NCBI RefSeq assembly: GCF_024763615.1
Contig: NC_077222.1
Coordinates: forward strand, 14,012,001 to 14,076,000
Source: Phlebotomus papatasi
Lineage: Eukaryota; Arthropoda; Insecta; Diptera; Psychodidae
Length of the DNA: 64,000 nt
Reading direction: 5' to 3'
Program-made: the position numbers and the translations under genes
The notes under the pieces: model-generated
What the model was told of the DNA's origin: nothing
What the model saw: only the letters and a program-made list of their open reading frames with translations
Databases searched by the model: none
Shown here: positions 1-12,399 of the stretch, one piece after another
Position numbering within the stretch: the stretch's first letter is position 1
Layout: each line of letters starts with the position of its first letter

Positions 1-1080
1 ATCTTACCTACCCTCCTCAACACATACCTTACACCCATCCACCTATGTTGGGATCTTCATAAGCATCCTCTCACTATATACAACCACGTGCAATGTATGA
101 ATGTGTAATGTTATAATTAACTGTTTACTTTATCAATGTGCACACACCGCCAAGAGGTAGACAAATATGGAATTTTACTCCTTCTTTATGTCCCACCAAC
201 TTGATTGTTGGGGTAAATAATGCAACGCTAAATTCAACACCCATCGATCGACATATTATTAACCAAAAGGTCATCTCATCCATATACTCTTCTGTGATTT
301 CCACTCCATGTCTTCTCCAGACACCGAGGAATTTTCCTTTACGACTGCATAGGCACTAAATACAAACTTGAAGTAATTGTCATTGTCAATCTCACTGACA
401 TCGATTGGGTGGCTGTGAAAGGGCAAAAAATATAGGTGTTTTCTGTCTGGAGCTGAGAGCATTCTTAGACACTTTGCACAGTACTTGATCACAAAAATGA
501 ACGCATTTGGTTTAAACATTTTTCGTAAATAGAAAGATAGCAAATTGAACCGGTTTTATAATTGAACTTACAAAGATATCCTAGGAAGTAAAATGACCAT
601 CCTGAATCATCCTGAATTAGACCTTACTGCAACCGGAATTTCTAGACATTCATTATTGTTTTCTATACATGCAGGAAAAAATCCTAATGGCCTAAAGGGG
701 AATCAAACCCGGAATACTTGCATGACTTGCACTGTCTAATTAAATTAAATTAAAAGCCTTAGTAAAGCCGTTAAGCGATCTATATCATGACAAAAATCGA
801 AGAAATACCTATTGGCACTTTAAAAACTCGTGTCATGACCTATTGGCACTCTATATACATACATTGGATATGAAATTTCAACATCTATCTTTATACGAAA
901 AAGTAGATTAATGAAAAAACGTCATATTGAAAAACGTATTGAAAAACATATGAAAAAACGTCAAACTGCCAATAAGAATGTTGTTTGCCGAAAAGGTGTT
1001 CAATAGATCCTGCACTATTTTCTTTACATTTACCGAGTCATGACCAATTTGATTTGATTTATAGACCACTTTTGAACAAC
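1..1080. other. Unassigned AT-rich DNA
   Basis: No coding sequence, RNA gene or element boundary is recognised. The only internal structure seen is small-scale: the string CTATTGGCACT occurs twice (about 809 and 839), and GAAAAACGT-like words recur between about 912 and 965. Confidence 0.5.
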
Positions 1081-1084
1081 TACA

Positions 1085-1700
1085 GTAGATGCCAAAAGTT
1101 TGTTGCCTGATGTATGTTCAAGAAACCAGAAGAAAAAATGATAGAAACAATTACTTTTTAAAATGTTTCGTTTTGGAAAATCCGTAGATCTTTTTTTATG
1201 TATTTCGAAAAAAATATTTCATCTTATTTCATATAAAATTAATTGTTTTCTAAAGGTTGTTCATTTTTCATTAGTCAAAAGTTTGTTGCCTGATTTGAAA
1301 AATTACTCAAAATAGACGTTTCTAAAGTTTTCAGTGGTAAATATATGTGTACAAAAGTGATGATAAATGCCAGGAAATAATTTGTTTTTTGATAAATCAA
1401 AATTTAGGTTAAAATGGTAAGTTAACAGAAGTTAAATAAGAGAAAAGTTGTCCAGAGATACTGCCAGAATGAATCTTCGTCGTCAATTGTTAAATTTTAT
1501 GGAAAATCTCTACATGATATACATAAAATTGATAAAATCTATTATGACAAGGCATGACCACATCTAAAAATGCTACTGGCAGACCTAGGGTTTCGAGTCA
1601 GAGGGTCTATATCAGCATTATAAGTATCTCTGATAGTGACACTATGATGTCTGCTCCAAAAATTCAAAGTCAGTTAATTGCTGAAGCGATACAGGTCCCT
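1085..1700 (+). repeat. Mariner-like dispersed repeat, copy A
   Basis: This stretch aligns by eye with 27170-28070 over most of its length. Shared landmarks are AAAAGTTTGTTGCC / AAAAGTTTCTTGAC near the start, GTCCAGAGATACTGCC (about 1450 and 27914) and GTCGTCAATTGTT. The CAAAAGTTT(C/G)TTG word occurs twice about 185 bp apart in both copies, which resembles the transposase-site words of Tc1/mariner elements. No transposase frame survives. The family label is inference; the repeat relationship is seen directly. Confidence 0.6.
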
Positions 1701-2490
1701 ACTGGGAAAGAGTCAGGAGTCAGGACAACACTTTTCAAGGGAATTCTCCGCAGTTTCGGTATTTTCTTTTATTAAGAGTCCAACTATAAGATGATTGCCC
1801 TGTACTAGTTCAGATATTTTACAATATTAGCTTCTGTGGTTCGATATGATATGCGATTTCGTAAGATTGGGCTTAAAATTTACATGTACATGCTTTGACT
1901 CTCATAGATCACGAATATCATACTCGCTAAAAACCGATTTTCGTAGTAGTGTAGCCGGCTGATCGATTTTTCAAACGCTTCTGACGAGAAAACGAAAAGG
2001 GATATCGATAAGCGGTTTTCGGCAAAGATTAATTTATTGGGTTGACGATATCAGATGGTGATACCAAATCTCTCCCCTACCCATCTCTCTTCTACCATTT
2101 AATATCATATGTTATAGAAGGGCTTAAGAGTATTCGATTTGAAAAAGAACTCAAGCCCCTCGATCCCCTGATCCGAGCTATAAGGGGTCAAAAAATTATT
2201 TTTAAAATGACCATATCTCTAATTCAAATTGTCAGAATTAGAAAAAAAAACTTGGTTATCTAGAAAGCTCTCAGAATTGAAAAATCGATTTTCGAAAATT
2301 TCGATGTCGAATATCCTGGAACTTTCATTTTTAAATTAGATGAAATTTTAGCATGTTGTAGTTGAGGTCGATAGTTTTCCAATGGTTAGTCGCACTTCAC
2401 CTTTATCCTGACTTTTATCCCTTTATTAGCTTTCCCCTGACCTGAGCTAAAAATTATAATAAGCTTACTGGTCCCATTACATAATTTATG
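1701..2490. other. Unassigned DNA
   Basis: Nothing recognisable. The stretch 1930-2040 is locally rich in CGAT/ATCG words but shows no clear inverted or tandem structure. Confidence 0.45.
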
Positions 2491-2492
2491 TA

Positions 2493-3394
2493 CTCCCTCC
2501 GTTCCGAAATAAGTCGTACGTTTGGCGAAATATTAGGGATTAAGGAATGGTTTCAGAGAATGTTTTTGTTATTTGCTAATATCTTGTGTATGAACTATCC
2601 TCCTTGTTCAGGGATAATATCGGGATCCTATCACGATGGTAAGTTGAGGAATTCATAAGGTGAAGTTGTCCATTTTTCGCGTTTTTTTCAAAGAGCTCCG
2701 GTAGATAGTTAATTACTACATAATGGACTGTGATTAACATTACAGGCTAGAATTTGTTCTAAATTTTTAGTATGCACAAGTAGAACTCAACAGTTATTAC
2801 CGATATGACATTTTTTGTATCTCAAATTTTGCAGAATAAGCAATAAAAAGAACATCCTTTTTTATGTGTTCGCATATCTGGATGCAAAATGGTGAGAGAT
2901 AGGGACTTGGGACCTTCGGCGGACCCTCCATAATTTGACCCTGGGACCATTTATATGTTTCTCTAAAACATATCCAGAATTGAAGAAAAAATCGCACGAC
3001 GTGTTTTCGAGCAATCCCAAAAAACATGATTTTGGAGGGGAAGGGAAGGAGTGGGGGCAAAATAAAGGACATATTAATGGTCCCAGGGTCAACTTGTGGG
3101 GGGTCCCCCGAAGGTCTAAAGTCTGTATCTCTCACCATTCTACACCTATTTTAGATTGAAAATAAAACGCCAAAAATAAGATGTTTTTAAGACATTCGTT
3201 CCTCATCTTATCATCAAGACTGGACCCCAATTTTAGTTCAGGACATTAGCAATAGTTCCTTATAAGAGATAATTGTTGATACACAAAACATTTACCAACA
3301 AACTTTCCCTTAATCCCAATTTTTCCCAAACGTATGACTTATTTCGGAACAAGAATTTTTCCCAAACGTACGACTTATTTCGGAACGGAGGGAG
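2493..3394. mobile_element. Stowaway/mariner-like non-autonomous DNA transposon, 902 bp
   Basis: It has perfect 33-bp terminal inverted repeats. The left end starts CTCCCTCCGTTCCGAAATAA and continues to 2525; the exact reverse complement is 3362-3394. TA dinucleotides flank both ends (2491-2492 and 3395-3396), as in IS630/Tc1/mariner elements. The right terminus is partly duplicated: a near copy of the inner TIR sits at about 3327-3350. Inside is a second inverted repeat (about 2889-2960 against about 3069-3140), so the element can fold on two scales. Three open frames of 74-113 codons lie in it on both strands, but they are mirror products of the inverted repeat and resemble no transposase. 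Confidence 0.9.
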
Positions 3395-3396
3395 TA

Positions 3397-4765
3397 TTAT
3401 TTATTCCATAAAATTAATCGTAAATTATACACCGAAAGCTTAGGATCTAACTACTTTATTCAAACTATTCTCTATGCTCAGAAATAGAACATAATTAGAA
3501 TGTGCTTCTAATTTTTGTGGCAACTACTGTAAAATTCCCTAGTTCTCACTTTGTTCCAGTTCATCCTCTCGCAGTTTCCTCTTTCTAGAGCGTCATGATT
3601 GCCTAGAGCCAGAAGAATTGCAAAAAATGTGTAGGTGTGAATAGCTTGTTCCACCTCAATTGAACTTAAATTGGCAAATAAATATTTGCAGTTTTTTTTC
3701 ACCTTCTGCCATTTTCAAACACTTCCAACTCTCGTTTTTCTTCCTATTCTCTCAACATAGTAATCCCAGTTCAATCAAGCTGGGATTCTTACTTAGTTAA
3801 GAGAACTCTAAAAACCAATAAGTTACGAATGTTGCGGTGAAGTGAATGAGTGCAAGACATATTGAAAATGCTTCTTTTTTCTCTCTCTTTATTGTGTTTT
3901 TACTGCAATTTTTACTTAAAATCGCCTCAACTGAGCAAGTTTTATCGCTTAATCCCATATAGCAATCGCACAAAACACCGCCAGATACAACTACTTGATA
4001 CATTGCGCCATGGCAGTTTGCAGTGTTTTTTTTTTTTTTTGAACAAGAGAGGTGCAACAAGTGGCGGATGGAAGAGATATTATAGTCTTGTGAAGTCAAG
4101 AGAAATAAATGACTTTATTTATTGTTAATTGGTCACATAAATCTTCACTATTTCACTATGTTGATGGTGCGAGAAATATTTAGTCCAAAACCAATCTTTT
4201 GCTCAAAAAAAGCGAAAAATATAAATAAAAACGGGAGGTGGGGACAGTTTCACAAAGCAATTCAAACTTTAACTCTGTGGACTTTGGGGCTGTTTATTAA
4301 ACTATTGAAGGGATTGCAAATATGTTAAATTGCTAGACAATAGCATGATCTCCGAATTTACCCGAGCAGCTAAATTTTACTTTCGGTGTAAAAATTGGGT
4401 CAGGAAAACGTTATTCGCACGTAACTGAAATGACTTGAAGTAACTCAGAGTTTTATAGCAACTATCTCTCTTCAAAATTACGTTACTTTTAAAATAATCA
4501 CGTCAAAAGTATAATTAAAAAATAACAAAAGTATCTCATCTATCTTATCTAATTTCCTGAGGTAGGATTTACGTAATAATAGCGTAAAGTTTTTCCAAAT
4601 GTAAATACAAAATTGTCATTTTCGACAGTATGTCACCGCTATTACATATTTTCCTACTCACGAATTCTATTATAAATTAAAGTAAATTTCCTTAACGTTA
4701 TGAGAAGTTCATTTTGCCACTTGGATAGTGAATTAATTTAATTGAACAAGAGGCTTGACAAAGGA
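3397..4765. other. Unassigned AT-rich DNA
   Basis: No gene or element recognised. AATCCCAG at about 3762 and CTGGGATT at about 3780 form a small 8-bp hairpin. There is a T-rich run at about 4025-4041. Confidence 0.5.
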
Positions 4766-4769
4766 TAAC

Positions 4770-5960
4770 TCATGATGGGAAACCTAGTGGAACCACGAGG
4801 AACTTGTGGAATCCGTATAGTTTTTAAGGAGCCCATACATTTTTCCAGGGAACTCACGGGGAACCAACAGGGAACTCAAGGATCCTATACATTTTTCAGG
4901 GAATCCGGGAAACTCCTGTATTTTTTTTTAGGGAACCCGAGTAACTCGGGGAATTCAAAGAACACGCACATTTTCAGGGAACTTAGGGAACCCATACATT
5001 TTTTCTAGGAACTCATGAAGAACTAACTCATGGAGAACCCGAAGACCTATATATTTTTTAGGGAATCCGAAGATCCTGTATATTTTCAGAGAACACTGGT
5101 AGCTTGGGGAATCCAGGGAATAAACATTTATTCAGGAAACTTGGGACATCCATACTTTTTCCCGGGAACTCTTGAAGAACTCACGGGGAACCCATAAAAC
5201 CCACACCGTTTTCATGGGACTCACGGGGAACCTGGGGACCTAAACATTTTTCAGGGAATCCGGGAAACCCCTATCTTTCTCAGGGAACCCGAGCACTTTA
5301 GGTAATCCGGGGAATACACATTTATTCAGGAAATTTGGGGCATCCATACTTTCTTCCGGCAACTCATAAAGAACTCACGGGGAACCCATAAAACCCACAC
5401 CGTTTTCATGGAACTCACGGGGAATCCGGGAACCCATACATTTTTCAGGGAATCCGGGAAACACCTACATTTCTCAGGGAATCCGAGCAACTCGAGTAAA
5501 TCGGGGAATACACATTTTTTCAGGAAACTTGGGGCATGCATACTTTTTTTCCGGGAACTCATGAAGAACTCACGGGGAACCCATAAAACCCACACAGTTT
5601 TCATGGAACTCACGGGGGACCCAAACATTTTTCAGGGAATCCGGGAAACCCCTATATTTCTCAGGGAACCCGAGCACCGTAGGTAATCCGGGGAATACAC
5701 ATTTATTCAGGAAATTTTGGGAATTCATACTTTTTTTCTGGAAACTCATGAAAAACTCACGTGGAACCAAGGTAACCCATTTATTTTTCGGAGAACTCAA
5801 GGGAACCTTAGGGATCCATACATTTTTAATGGAATTTCGAGACCCTGTGCATTTTTTAAAGAACCTGAGTATCTCGGGAAATTCGGGAATTCGTTTTTAT
5901 GGGAATTCGAGGGGAATTCACGAGGAACCCTTATTACTTATGAGTTAAACAGCCCTACCC
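4770..5960. repeat. G+A-patterned minisatellite with 195-bp higher-order unit
   Basis: It is a degenerate array of short modules of the type GGGAACTCACGGGGAACC, alternating with CATACATTTTTCAGGGAA. In its centre the modules form a higher-order unit: CCCATAAAACCCACAC recurs at 5191, 5385 and 5580, giving periods of 194 and 195 bp, with high identity between units. Both flanks decay into diverged modules. Because 195 is divisible by three and the modules lack stops, frames of about 100 codons stay open on both strands. I regard these as artefacts of the repeat. Confidence 0.9.
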
Positions 5961-7144
5961 TCCCCTATCATAAAAAAAAACAGACACCAACGGAGAAGTT
6001 TACCCAGAATTAACGCCCATCTTTCGATAGATATTGCATTGTAAATTGTGAAATTATTGCAGTGAGACTTTTTTATGTTACCATCCAATGCCTCTGCTGC
6101 ATCTTTTATTTTAGCCATTGGGATTACCTGAATAGGTGTGCAAAATCTTCAAAGTGCATCTTGAATATGGTGATTTTCGAATGAAACATAAAATAAAATG
6201 ATACTTCTGGGTGTAAAATATATACAATTGTGTGGTAGGATGTATGACAGGAAAAAAGGATGAAACAATTCATTGATATAGTTAATTACCCTACAAACTT
6301 GCCCATGATCATCTTCTTTGACTCTTACAAGCGCATCCAGCTTGGCTAATTTCACCTGGAGGTGGAATTTAACACTCAAAAGATGAAGCGTAGAAAATCA
6401 CAAACATTGTGATTCTTCTTGTTCCATGAATTGCTTATATATCTACATATATATAGCAACATTATAAGAATAAATCGCGCCAGTATGTCTATTACGTTTA
6501 TCAAGATTGTATATCAAAAAGAGCGAGTGAACAAGTGAGAGAAGAGACCCCAAGAGAACTTGTCAGATTGCAATAAATTCCCTCCATGGGTGTTAAAGCG
6601 GCGGTCAAAGTAACTCAAAAAGGATATTTTCTTCATTTATACCACCCTACTCCCCTCCATCTTACTCTGCTTATTTTCTTCTTCAACTACTCGTTAGTCA
6701 ATGGAGATAAATTAAAATCTTTTATGCACTAGATGTGTGTGAAAGAAATATAATATTGCCTATATAAGAAACAACTCAAAGATTTATGCTAGACTTCGAT
6801 GAGGAGATATTGTGCAAAATTGTGATTTACACATGTTTTAAAATGACCTTTTAATACTTTTGACATCAATAAAAAAGTGCTCTTGTTGTAACTAAATATT
6901 AGACATTTGTCTTACAAAATTGTACTTTATAGAAATTGTGTTGTGAATGGGACTTTTGTCACTCGGACAGAAAAATTAATCGTTCCAACCATGTAATTTT
7001 ACTGAAGAAAAGATTTTAAATAAGAAAACTTACAGAAAAAGCTTATAAAAATAATTATCAACGCTACTATTTCGCTGGTAAATTTACCCTTTTCTTTAAA
7101 ATCATGTTAAAACAAAATCAGTAAATGTAACTAATTTCCTTTAA
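5961..7144. other. Unassigned AT-rich DNA
   Basis: No gene, repeat unit or terminal inverted repeat recognised. Confidence 0.5.
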
Positions 7145-7478
7145 TAGAGAGAAGTGGGACACCTTTAACATATGATTACTTTTAGATGGAACTGAACCTT
7201 ATTGAGCCCAAACACAAACAAATTTTGATTCTCCAATAGTGTCTTGGATAAAAGGTAAATGGAACTCTATTTGCACAAAAAGTCGTTGATGTTCGAAGAA
7301 TTCAAAATCAATGTCGAATTTGCATACTAAATTTTCGAACAAGGTGGGGAAAATTTATCAAATATCACACTAAAAAGCTGGCAAAAGAGTTATTCAGTGA
7401 TTATGGAGTGATAAAATACTGGGGCAAAAACAGTAAACGTCGTTGTTCTGTTTTTTTTCTTCACAACAATGTGAAGAC

Positions 7479-8247
7479 CGCCCGTCAAATAATATCTGCA
7501 GATATCTTTAAGATTTCTGAAGAGAAAATCTACACCTCTACAGAATATCTGCAGATAATTCTGTAGATATTCTTACGAATTTTATTTGGCCTTGGGACAA
7601 AATTCGTCAGAATATTTCGACAGATTTTCTGACGAATCTCTGACGAATTTCTGTAGACATTCTGCCGATTTTCTGTAGATTTTTTCTACATTCCAGACTT
7701 TCCAGACAAGATGTGTCAGAAGAGATGGAAAAATTTTTCACTGAAGTTTGCAAAATTCAATAGAGCTATTTTTTGTGATATCACGGTGTTTATATAAAAT
7801 AAAGAATTCTGCGACGCCGTTTTACAAGTAGAGAAAAGTGAAGTGAAAACTTTAAGCAGAGTATCGACCTAAATTTCGTGTTTTTGTATCATTCCATGGG
7901 CGATTTTTAAAAAATAAGTATTTTTGCTCGCATCTTTTTACTTATTTAAAATGTTTAATCGGTAATGCTTGTTAAGCAGAGCATACCGTTTTCTTTATAA
8001 CTCCTACAGTTTCTACATAAATCAACAATATTTTTGTGAAGTAATGGACACTATGCCGATTTTCTCGGCAGAAATTCTACCGAAAATCTGTAGATTTTCT
8101 GCAGAAATTCTGCCGAAAATCTACAGATTTTCTAGCAGAAATTCAGCAGAAAATCTACAGATTTTCTCTGAATACACTGGAATATACCGTTAAAATTCAA
8201 AAAACCTCAGAGTAAAATCGGCAGGTAGAATAATGATTTGACGGGCG
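7479..8247. mobile_element. Nested non-autonomous transposon, 769 bp
   Basis: Bounded by inverted repeats CGCCCGTCAAAT and ATTTGACGGGCG. The homologous copy at about 26987-27000 reads continuously across the insertion point (GTGAAGACC...ACACATTTTGAC), which confirms insertion. The empty site differs by a few bases, so the target duplication cannot be fixed; AC or GAC are possible. The interior is packed with variants of TTCTGTAGATTTT and its complement AAAATCTACAG, on both strands and near both ends, as in elements with many subterminal transposase-binding sites. Confidence 0.8.
8053..8168 (+). repeat. Three tandem units of about 33-34 bp
   Basis: The motif GCAGAAATTCTGCCGAAAAT followed by CTACAGATTTTCT is repeated three times with small changes, inside the nested transposon. 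The repeat keeps one frame open, giving a spurious peptide with repeated SAEILPK words. Confidence 0.8.
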
Positions 8248-8523
8248 ACACATTTTGACACTTGAGCACTTCGAAATTCGAACAGGATGCATCTCAGCCA
8301 CCTTGCGGAATTATCAAGAAGTAAGAAAGTCTCTTGTTAGATTTTCAAATAGATTTTCGAATTTTTCAAGGTCTACTTGTGGATGGTAAGATTATAAGAT
8401 TTAGCTTCAAAAACAATTCTAAAACTAATTTACATCATAATAAGTCTCAGTTTTATTTAAAATTAGGAAATCAAAGTTCTATTTCAAAAGTGCCCCTATT
8501 CAAAGGTGTCCCATTTCTCCCTA

Positions 8524-9094
8524 TGAATAAATTAATAAATAGTGGATGAGATTATCGAGAATCTCACCTAATAAGCACCATTACTTTTTTAATTATTAAA
8601 AATTATTGGAAATTATTACACCCTTCCTCCAGATACTGTTTAAGTTAATCACTTTAATTTAAGATATTTGTCAAGTTCGTAACTATTCAAAAAAATCTTT
8701 TCAATATTTTCATAAAAAGTTAAACACGGAACAAAAAGAGTTTTATTGAGATCAAATCGGGCTATTCACACAATTATTTTAATTATTTTGATATAAATTG
8801 TAAATCCCATACGATTTATCATATCGAATTGCGTAGGATTCAAACTGTCCTATTTGTCCCAAAATATTTTCATAGCGCGCGAAATGGAATTTAGAGTAGC
8901 ATCGCAATTCAAACTGTCCTAATTTTAGAGATTTTGATAGAAAAGTGAGTAATCAAATTATTCATTTAATAATTATGTCTATTGGTGCTCAGTTACTTCA
9001 ATTAAACTTGTCCCAAAATCTAAAATAATTCGGACTTCGTAGAATATTTTGGTAACAATTGGTGATTCAGTGCTTTCCATCAATTTATCTTCAC
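8524..9094. other. Unassigned AT-rich DNA
   Basis: Nothing recognised beyond AT-rich sequence. Two CAAACTGTCCTA words at about 8840 and 8912 are a minor local repeat. Confidence 0.45.
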
Positions 9095-9310
9095 GGGGTG
9101 TCGGGACTATGCACTTCGAGATTATGCACCTGACGGTATTATGAATACACAATTATGCATGTTTTTGTAGCATTGGCACTGAAAATAACCCGAGAAATTG
9201 GCAAACAGTATTTTGCAGAAATTACGGCGTTCCTGTAACTTATTCGAAATAAATCTCCTTAGGTTTTCTCTGATTCCGAAAATATGCATAATACCGGGAC
9301 CGGGACCTCC
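9095..9310 (+). repeat. Dispersed repeat, copy A (second copy at 46845)
   Basis: It aligns with 46845-47115. Shared landmarks are GGGA(T/C)TATGCA, TTGGCACTGAAAATA / TTGGCGCTGAAAATA, a TTTTGCA word before GCGGCGTT / ACGGCGTT, and ATAACTTATTTGAAATAAAT / GTAACTTATTCGAAATAAAT. No ends or coding potential were identified. In the second copy a TA-flanked MITE has inserted near the right edge. Confidence 0.65.
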
Positions 9311-9340
9311 GTGTATCTTTTTTTCTTTGTGTAAAGAAAT

Positions 9341-9364
9341 AGAGAGAGAGAGAGAGAGAGAGAT
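9341..9364. repeat. (AG)n microsatellite
   Basis: An uninterrupted AG dinucleotide run of about 11 units is visible at 9341-9362. Confidence 0.95.
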
Positions 9365-9369
9365 ATTAA

Positions 9370-12000
9370 AAAAAATTTACTTAAAGAAATTTGTGGCTAG
9401 AGTTATGCCCCTATCCAATGAGAGGTATGTTTCACTTCAAATGTACATGAGATCTCTGGTAGTTGTCTTATCACAACTGATCTTAAAGTTTATCTCTTTG
9501 ATACTGCTTTGTACGTGGCATAGGTCGTTGCCAAAAATCCCTTCTAACCCTTCTAACTTCCCAGCCCTTTCTAGAATAATCAGATTCCTTATTCGTTAGC
9601 TTCAGGCAAGTGACTTTCCCCTGGGATTGGTTATCATGATTATCCAAACTTTTATCTCTCACGTTAATATGAGTTAATTTAACCTTGTAAGGACGATTGA
9701 GATACAGGGGTTCCAATAACAAAACCCGTTTTTTCTGACTGTTTAAGAAGACAAAGTAGCTTTCTAGTCAAAAAATATTGTTCATGTTTTTGGGACACCG
9801 GTGTACCGCTTGTCCTTAGAGGGTTAAGTTCGTTAAGTTGATCTGATCTATATCTATATTCAAATCAAAAGTCTAATTTTTGTAAATTCAACAATTCTTT
9901 TTTCATCGTGCAATTATTCGTTTAATGAATGTGCTTTTATATTTAGGAACAAAATGTACTAATTCGATTAAAATTGGTGGATTGGGAAAGAATCCCATTT
10001 GCCAATTACACCAAATTCAAAAGATCGTCAATTTCAAGGTTTCGGTATATGGAAGAGAATGCAACTATTATACTTTACGAATCATCTCAACAACTGATAT
10101 ACACCAAGAAATGCTTCTTCTGTTTGCAATTTTCTGCTTTTCTTAACTCATTGACCTATATTTGGAAAAAAAACTACTGTCTTCTGCGTAAAACCTTTTA
10201 TTATACGACCAATTAATTAGTTAATTAAAACTCTCTGCCTGATTTTCTGGGACACATCTGTTGTTAATTGATGATGAATTATGCGAATTGCCCAACATTA
10301 CCATCGACAATTTGGAAATTTTGCAGTGATACAAGAAAATCTGGAATACCCATATGGATTTATGCAAATTTTTTTTACGAATTAGCCACCCATTTGCAGT
10401 CATTTAACAACACAATTTGCACCATACGATGGAAATTGTGACAAAGTTTGCAACATAGGCCATAGCACTCTCTTGCATTTGAGCATATATAATTTCCTAT
10501 AGAGCACTTGCCACTAAATTGATCTCCTCTTCTGAAGCAATAGCAATTGATTTTACGGTGATGTCTTGCTTATAATGAAAATCACTTGAAAAACTAAAAA
10601 TGGGTATTTTAGAGGAGAGTCTTGTGCAAATTAAGGAGTATGGAAAATGAGGAAGAAGATCAATACCATTTAAAACCCATTTTTGCTAAAGGTCTTCTGC
10701 CACAGTAAAATCGTGCTTCAATAATTATCATTATCGTAAAATTGACTGGTTTTCTTCGTCGTTGTTCAACCTCAATGAAACTATTTGCAATTAAAGACAC
10801 ATTTATGCATGGTGATTTTCATCCTGCAAGACTTATATATATATTTTTTCTTAATCATCCACCTCCACAATTGTTTAAAAAGCCCATTTTAGTTTACCAA
10901 TTTACCTCCAAGTTCTCCTGTGTCTTCTTCCACTCTCACTACCTTCAATATATATACATATATTTATCTTTTGTGTAATTGCAAACATTTTGCCCAGAAA
11001 TGCATTGAATGGCTAAATCTGCAGTATTTGATGTAGAAGAAGATGAAAGAAAAGAAATATTTATACCATGCAATTGTCTACATCTGCGTAGTATTCTTGC
11101 AAAAATAACATAAACATCTCTCAAGTGCACTGTGCCAATTGCAGAAATCTTTTGGGAAAATCAGTCGACACACAAAATGTTTATATATGCTATTTCAAAT
11201 GGAAGTAGAGTGGAACGTCGTCGTCTTGCATTTTTCTTTTGGATTCCTCTACCATCTCTTTCTATCTCATTTTGTCTTAATTCTGTTATGCTAAGTCCCC
11301 AAGAGAGAGAACTCCCCCACAAACCGACAGACACACTGAACGAAACATTCAATTCCACGGTACTATGAAATATTGCATGACACTAGAAGACTTCATCTTC
11401 TTTTAGCCTTTTTTTTGTTCATCCGACAGCTTGAAAATCATAATATTGTGATTTATAGGAGAGAAATCGTTTACGATGGATCAAGTCAATCGACTTTCCT
11501 TTATACTGATCAAGACCTTTGAAGAAATATGAGATTTACTTTCTAGACAGATGTAAATTCTAAATGTGAAGTTTTTGAAGCCAGAGTATATGCGAAGTCT
11601 GAAAGACTTCCCCTACTATGTTTCCGATCATTTATTTTCAATCGCATCCCAATTGGAGTTGCAGGCCCAAGACACTGAGGTTAACAGACCATGTTCTTCG
11701 ATTCTGCGACACTTCAGAGGGGTATTCACGATCGATTCCAAAATATTCCTATCAAGATTTTGAATTTGATTCAGTCACCTTGTTCTAGGTCTGTCCCGGG
11801 CCCGAGACTCCTTCATCCTGGTGGTATGCATAACTTTTCTGGGGAATCCTTCTGTATTCATGCATTAAAAATGACCACACATCGAAGTTATGATTTCTTA
11901 ATATGAAAAAGCAGTTTCTCAATCCTCAGCTCTTCACGAACGGCTACGTTCCTTACACGATCTCGACAAGAGATCTCCTTAACTGCCTGAAGGTACCTCA
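9370..12000. other. Unassigned DNA, no gene seen
   Basis: I see no repeat copies, terminal inverted repeats or convincing coding sequence. Open frames here are short (under 80 codons) and have no recognisable motif. The stretch could be intron or intergenic. Confidence 0.45.
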
Positions 12001-12005
12001 CAGTG

Positions 12006-12395
12006 AATAAGTGGCTCTTATAGTGTGAACCGTGAGCGGTGATCGACAAAATAGTGTCGATTTGGAGTTAAAAATCGGCAAATCGGCATTATTTTGTTAA
12101 GATATCAATAGATCGGCACGATTTGGCTCAAAATTGACAGATTAGCACGATCATCACAAAAAAAAAAACAGAAGATCGACAGTCGAGTGAACCATGACCG
12201 GCATAGTTATTTACCCCTAGGGGTAAATTAGTGGTTCTCAAAATGAATCGAGAGCAGCAATCGATGAAACAGTGCTTATCTGAAGCTAGCTAAAAATCGG
12301 CAGATCGGCACCGAAATCGACAGATTGGTATGTTGATTGCAAAAAATCAATTCACCGGAGTGAACCGTGATCGGCACAGTTATCTACCCCTTGGA
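12006..12395 (+). repeat. Diverged tandem duplication, about 220 then 170 bp
   Basis: Two successive blocks share the same order of landmarks. These are AGTGGCTCTTA / AGTGGTTCTCA, then an AAAAATCGGCA(A/G)ATCGGCA word, and finally GGCATAGTTATTTACCCCT / GGCACAGTTATCTACCCCT. The second block lacks about 50 bp. The words AATCGGCA and GATCGGCA recur throughout. No coding function is seen. Confidence 0.7.
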
Positions 12396-12399
12396 ACCT

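Larger units (their letters stand above)
7147..8521. mobile_element. TA-flanked DNA transposon remnant with nested insertion
   Basis: Terminal inverted repeats GAGAGAAGTGGGACACCTTT (7147-7166) and its near-complement ending at 8521 match at 18 of 20 positions. TA flanks both sides (7145-7146, 8522-8523). About 770 bp at 7479-8247 is a separate element, so the original was about 600 bp. The interior (7205-7478 and 8248-8395) is closely repeated at 26705-27125, where the nested element is absent. No transposase frame is present, so this is a non-autonomous element or a decayed Tc1/mariner-type copy. Confidence 0.8.

Noticed and set aside
2797..3159. Frames starting MTLGP on both strands
   Set aside because: They arise from the two arms of the internal inverted repeat of the Stowaway-like element.
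3762..3787. Hairpin resembling a bacterial terminator
   Set aside because: The window is eukaryotic in character, and the 8-bp hairpin has no gene before it.
5326..5800. Protein-coding genes on both strands in the G+A minisatellite
   Set aside because: Frames stay open only because a stop-free unit with a length divisible by three is repeated. No conserved start, signal or domain is present.
12006..12395. Pair of LTRs
   Set aside because: The two blocks are adjacent with no internal region, lack TG...CA boundaries and a primer-binding site, and differ in length.
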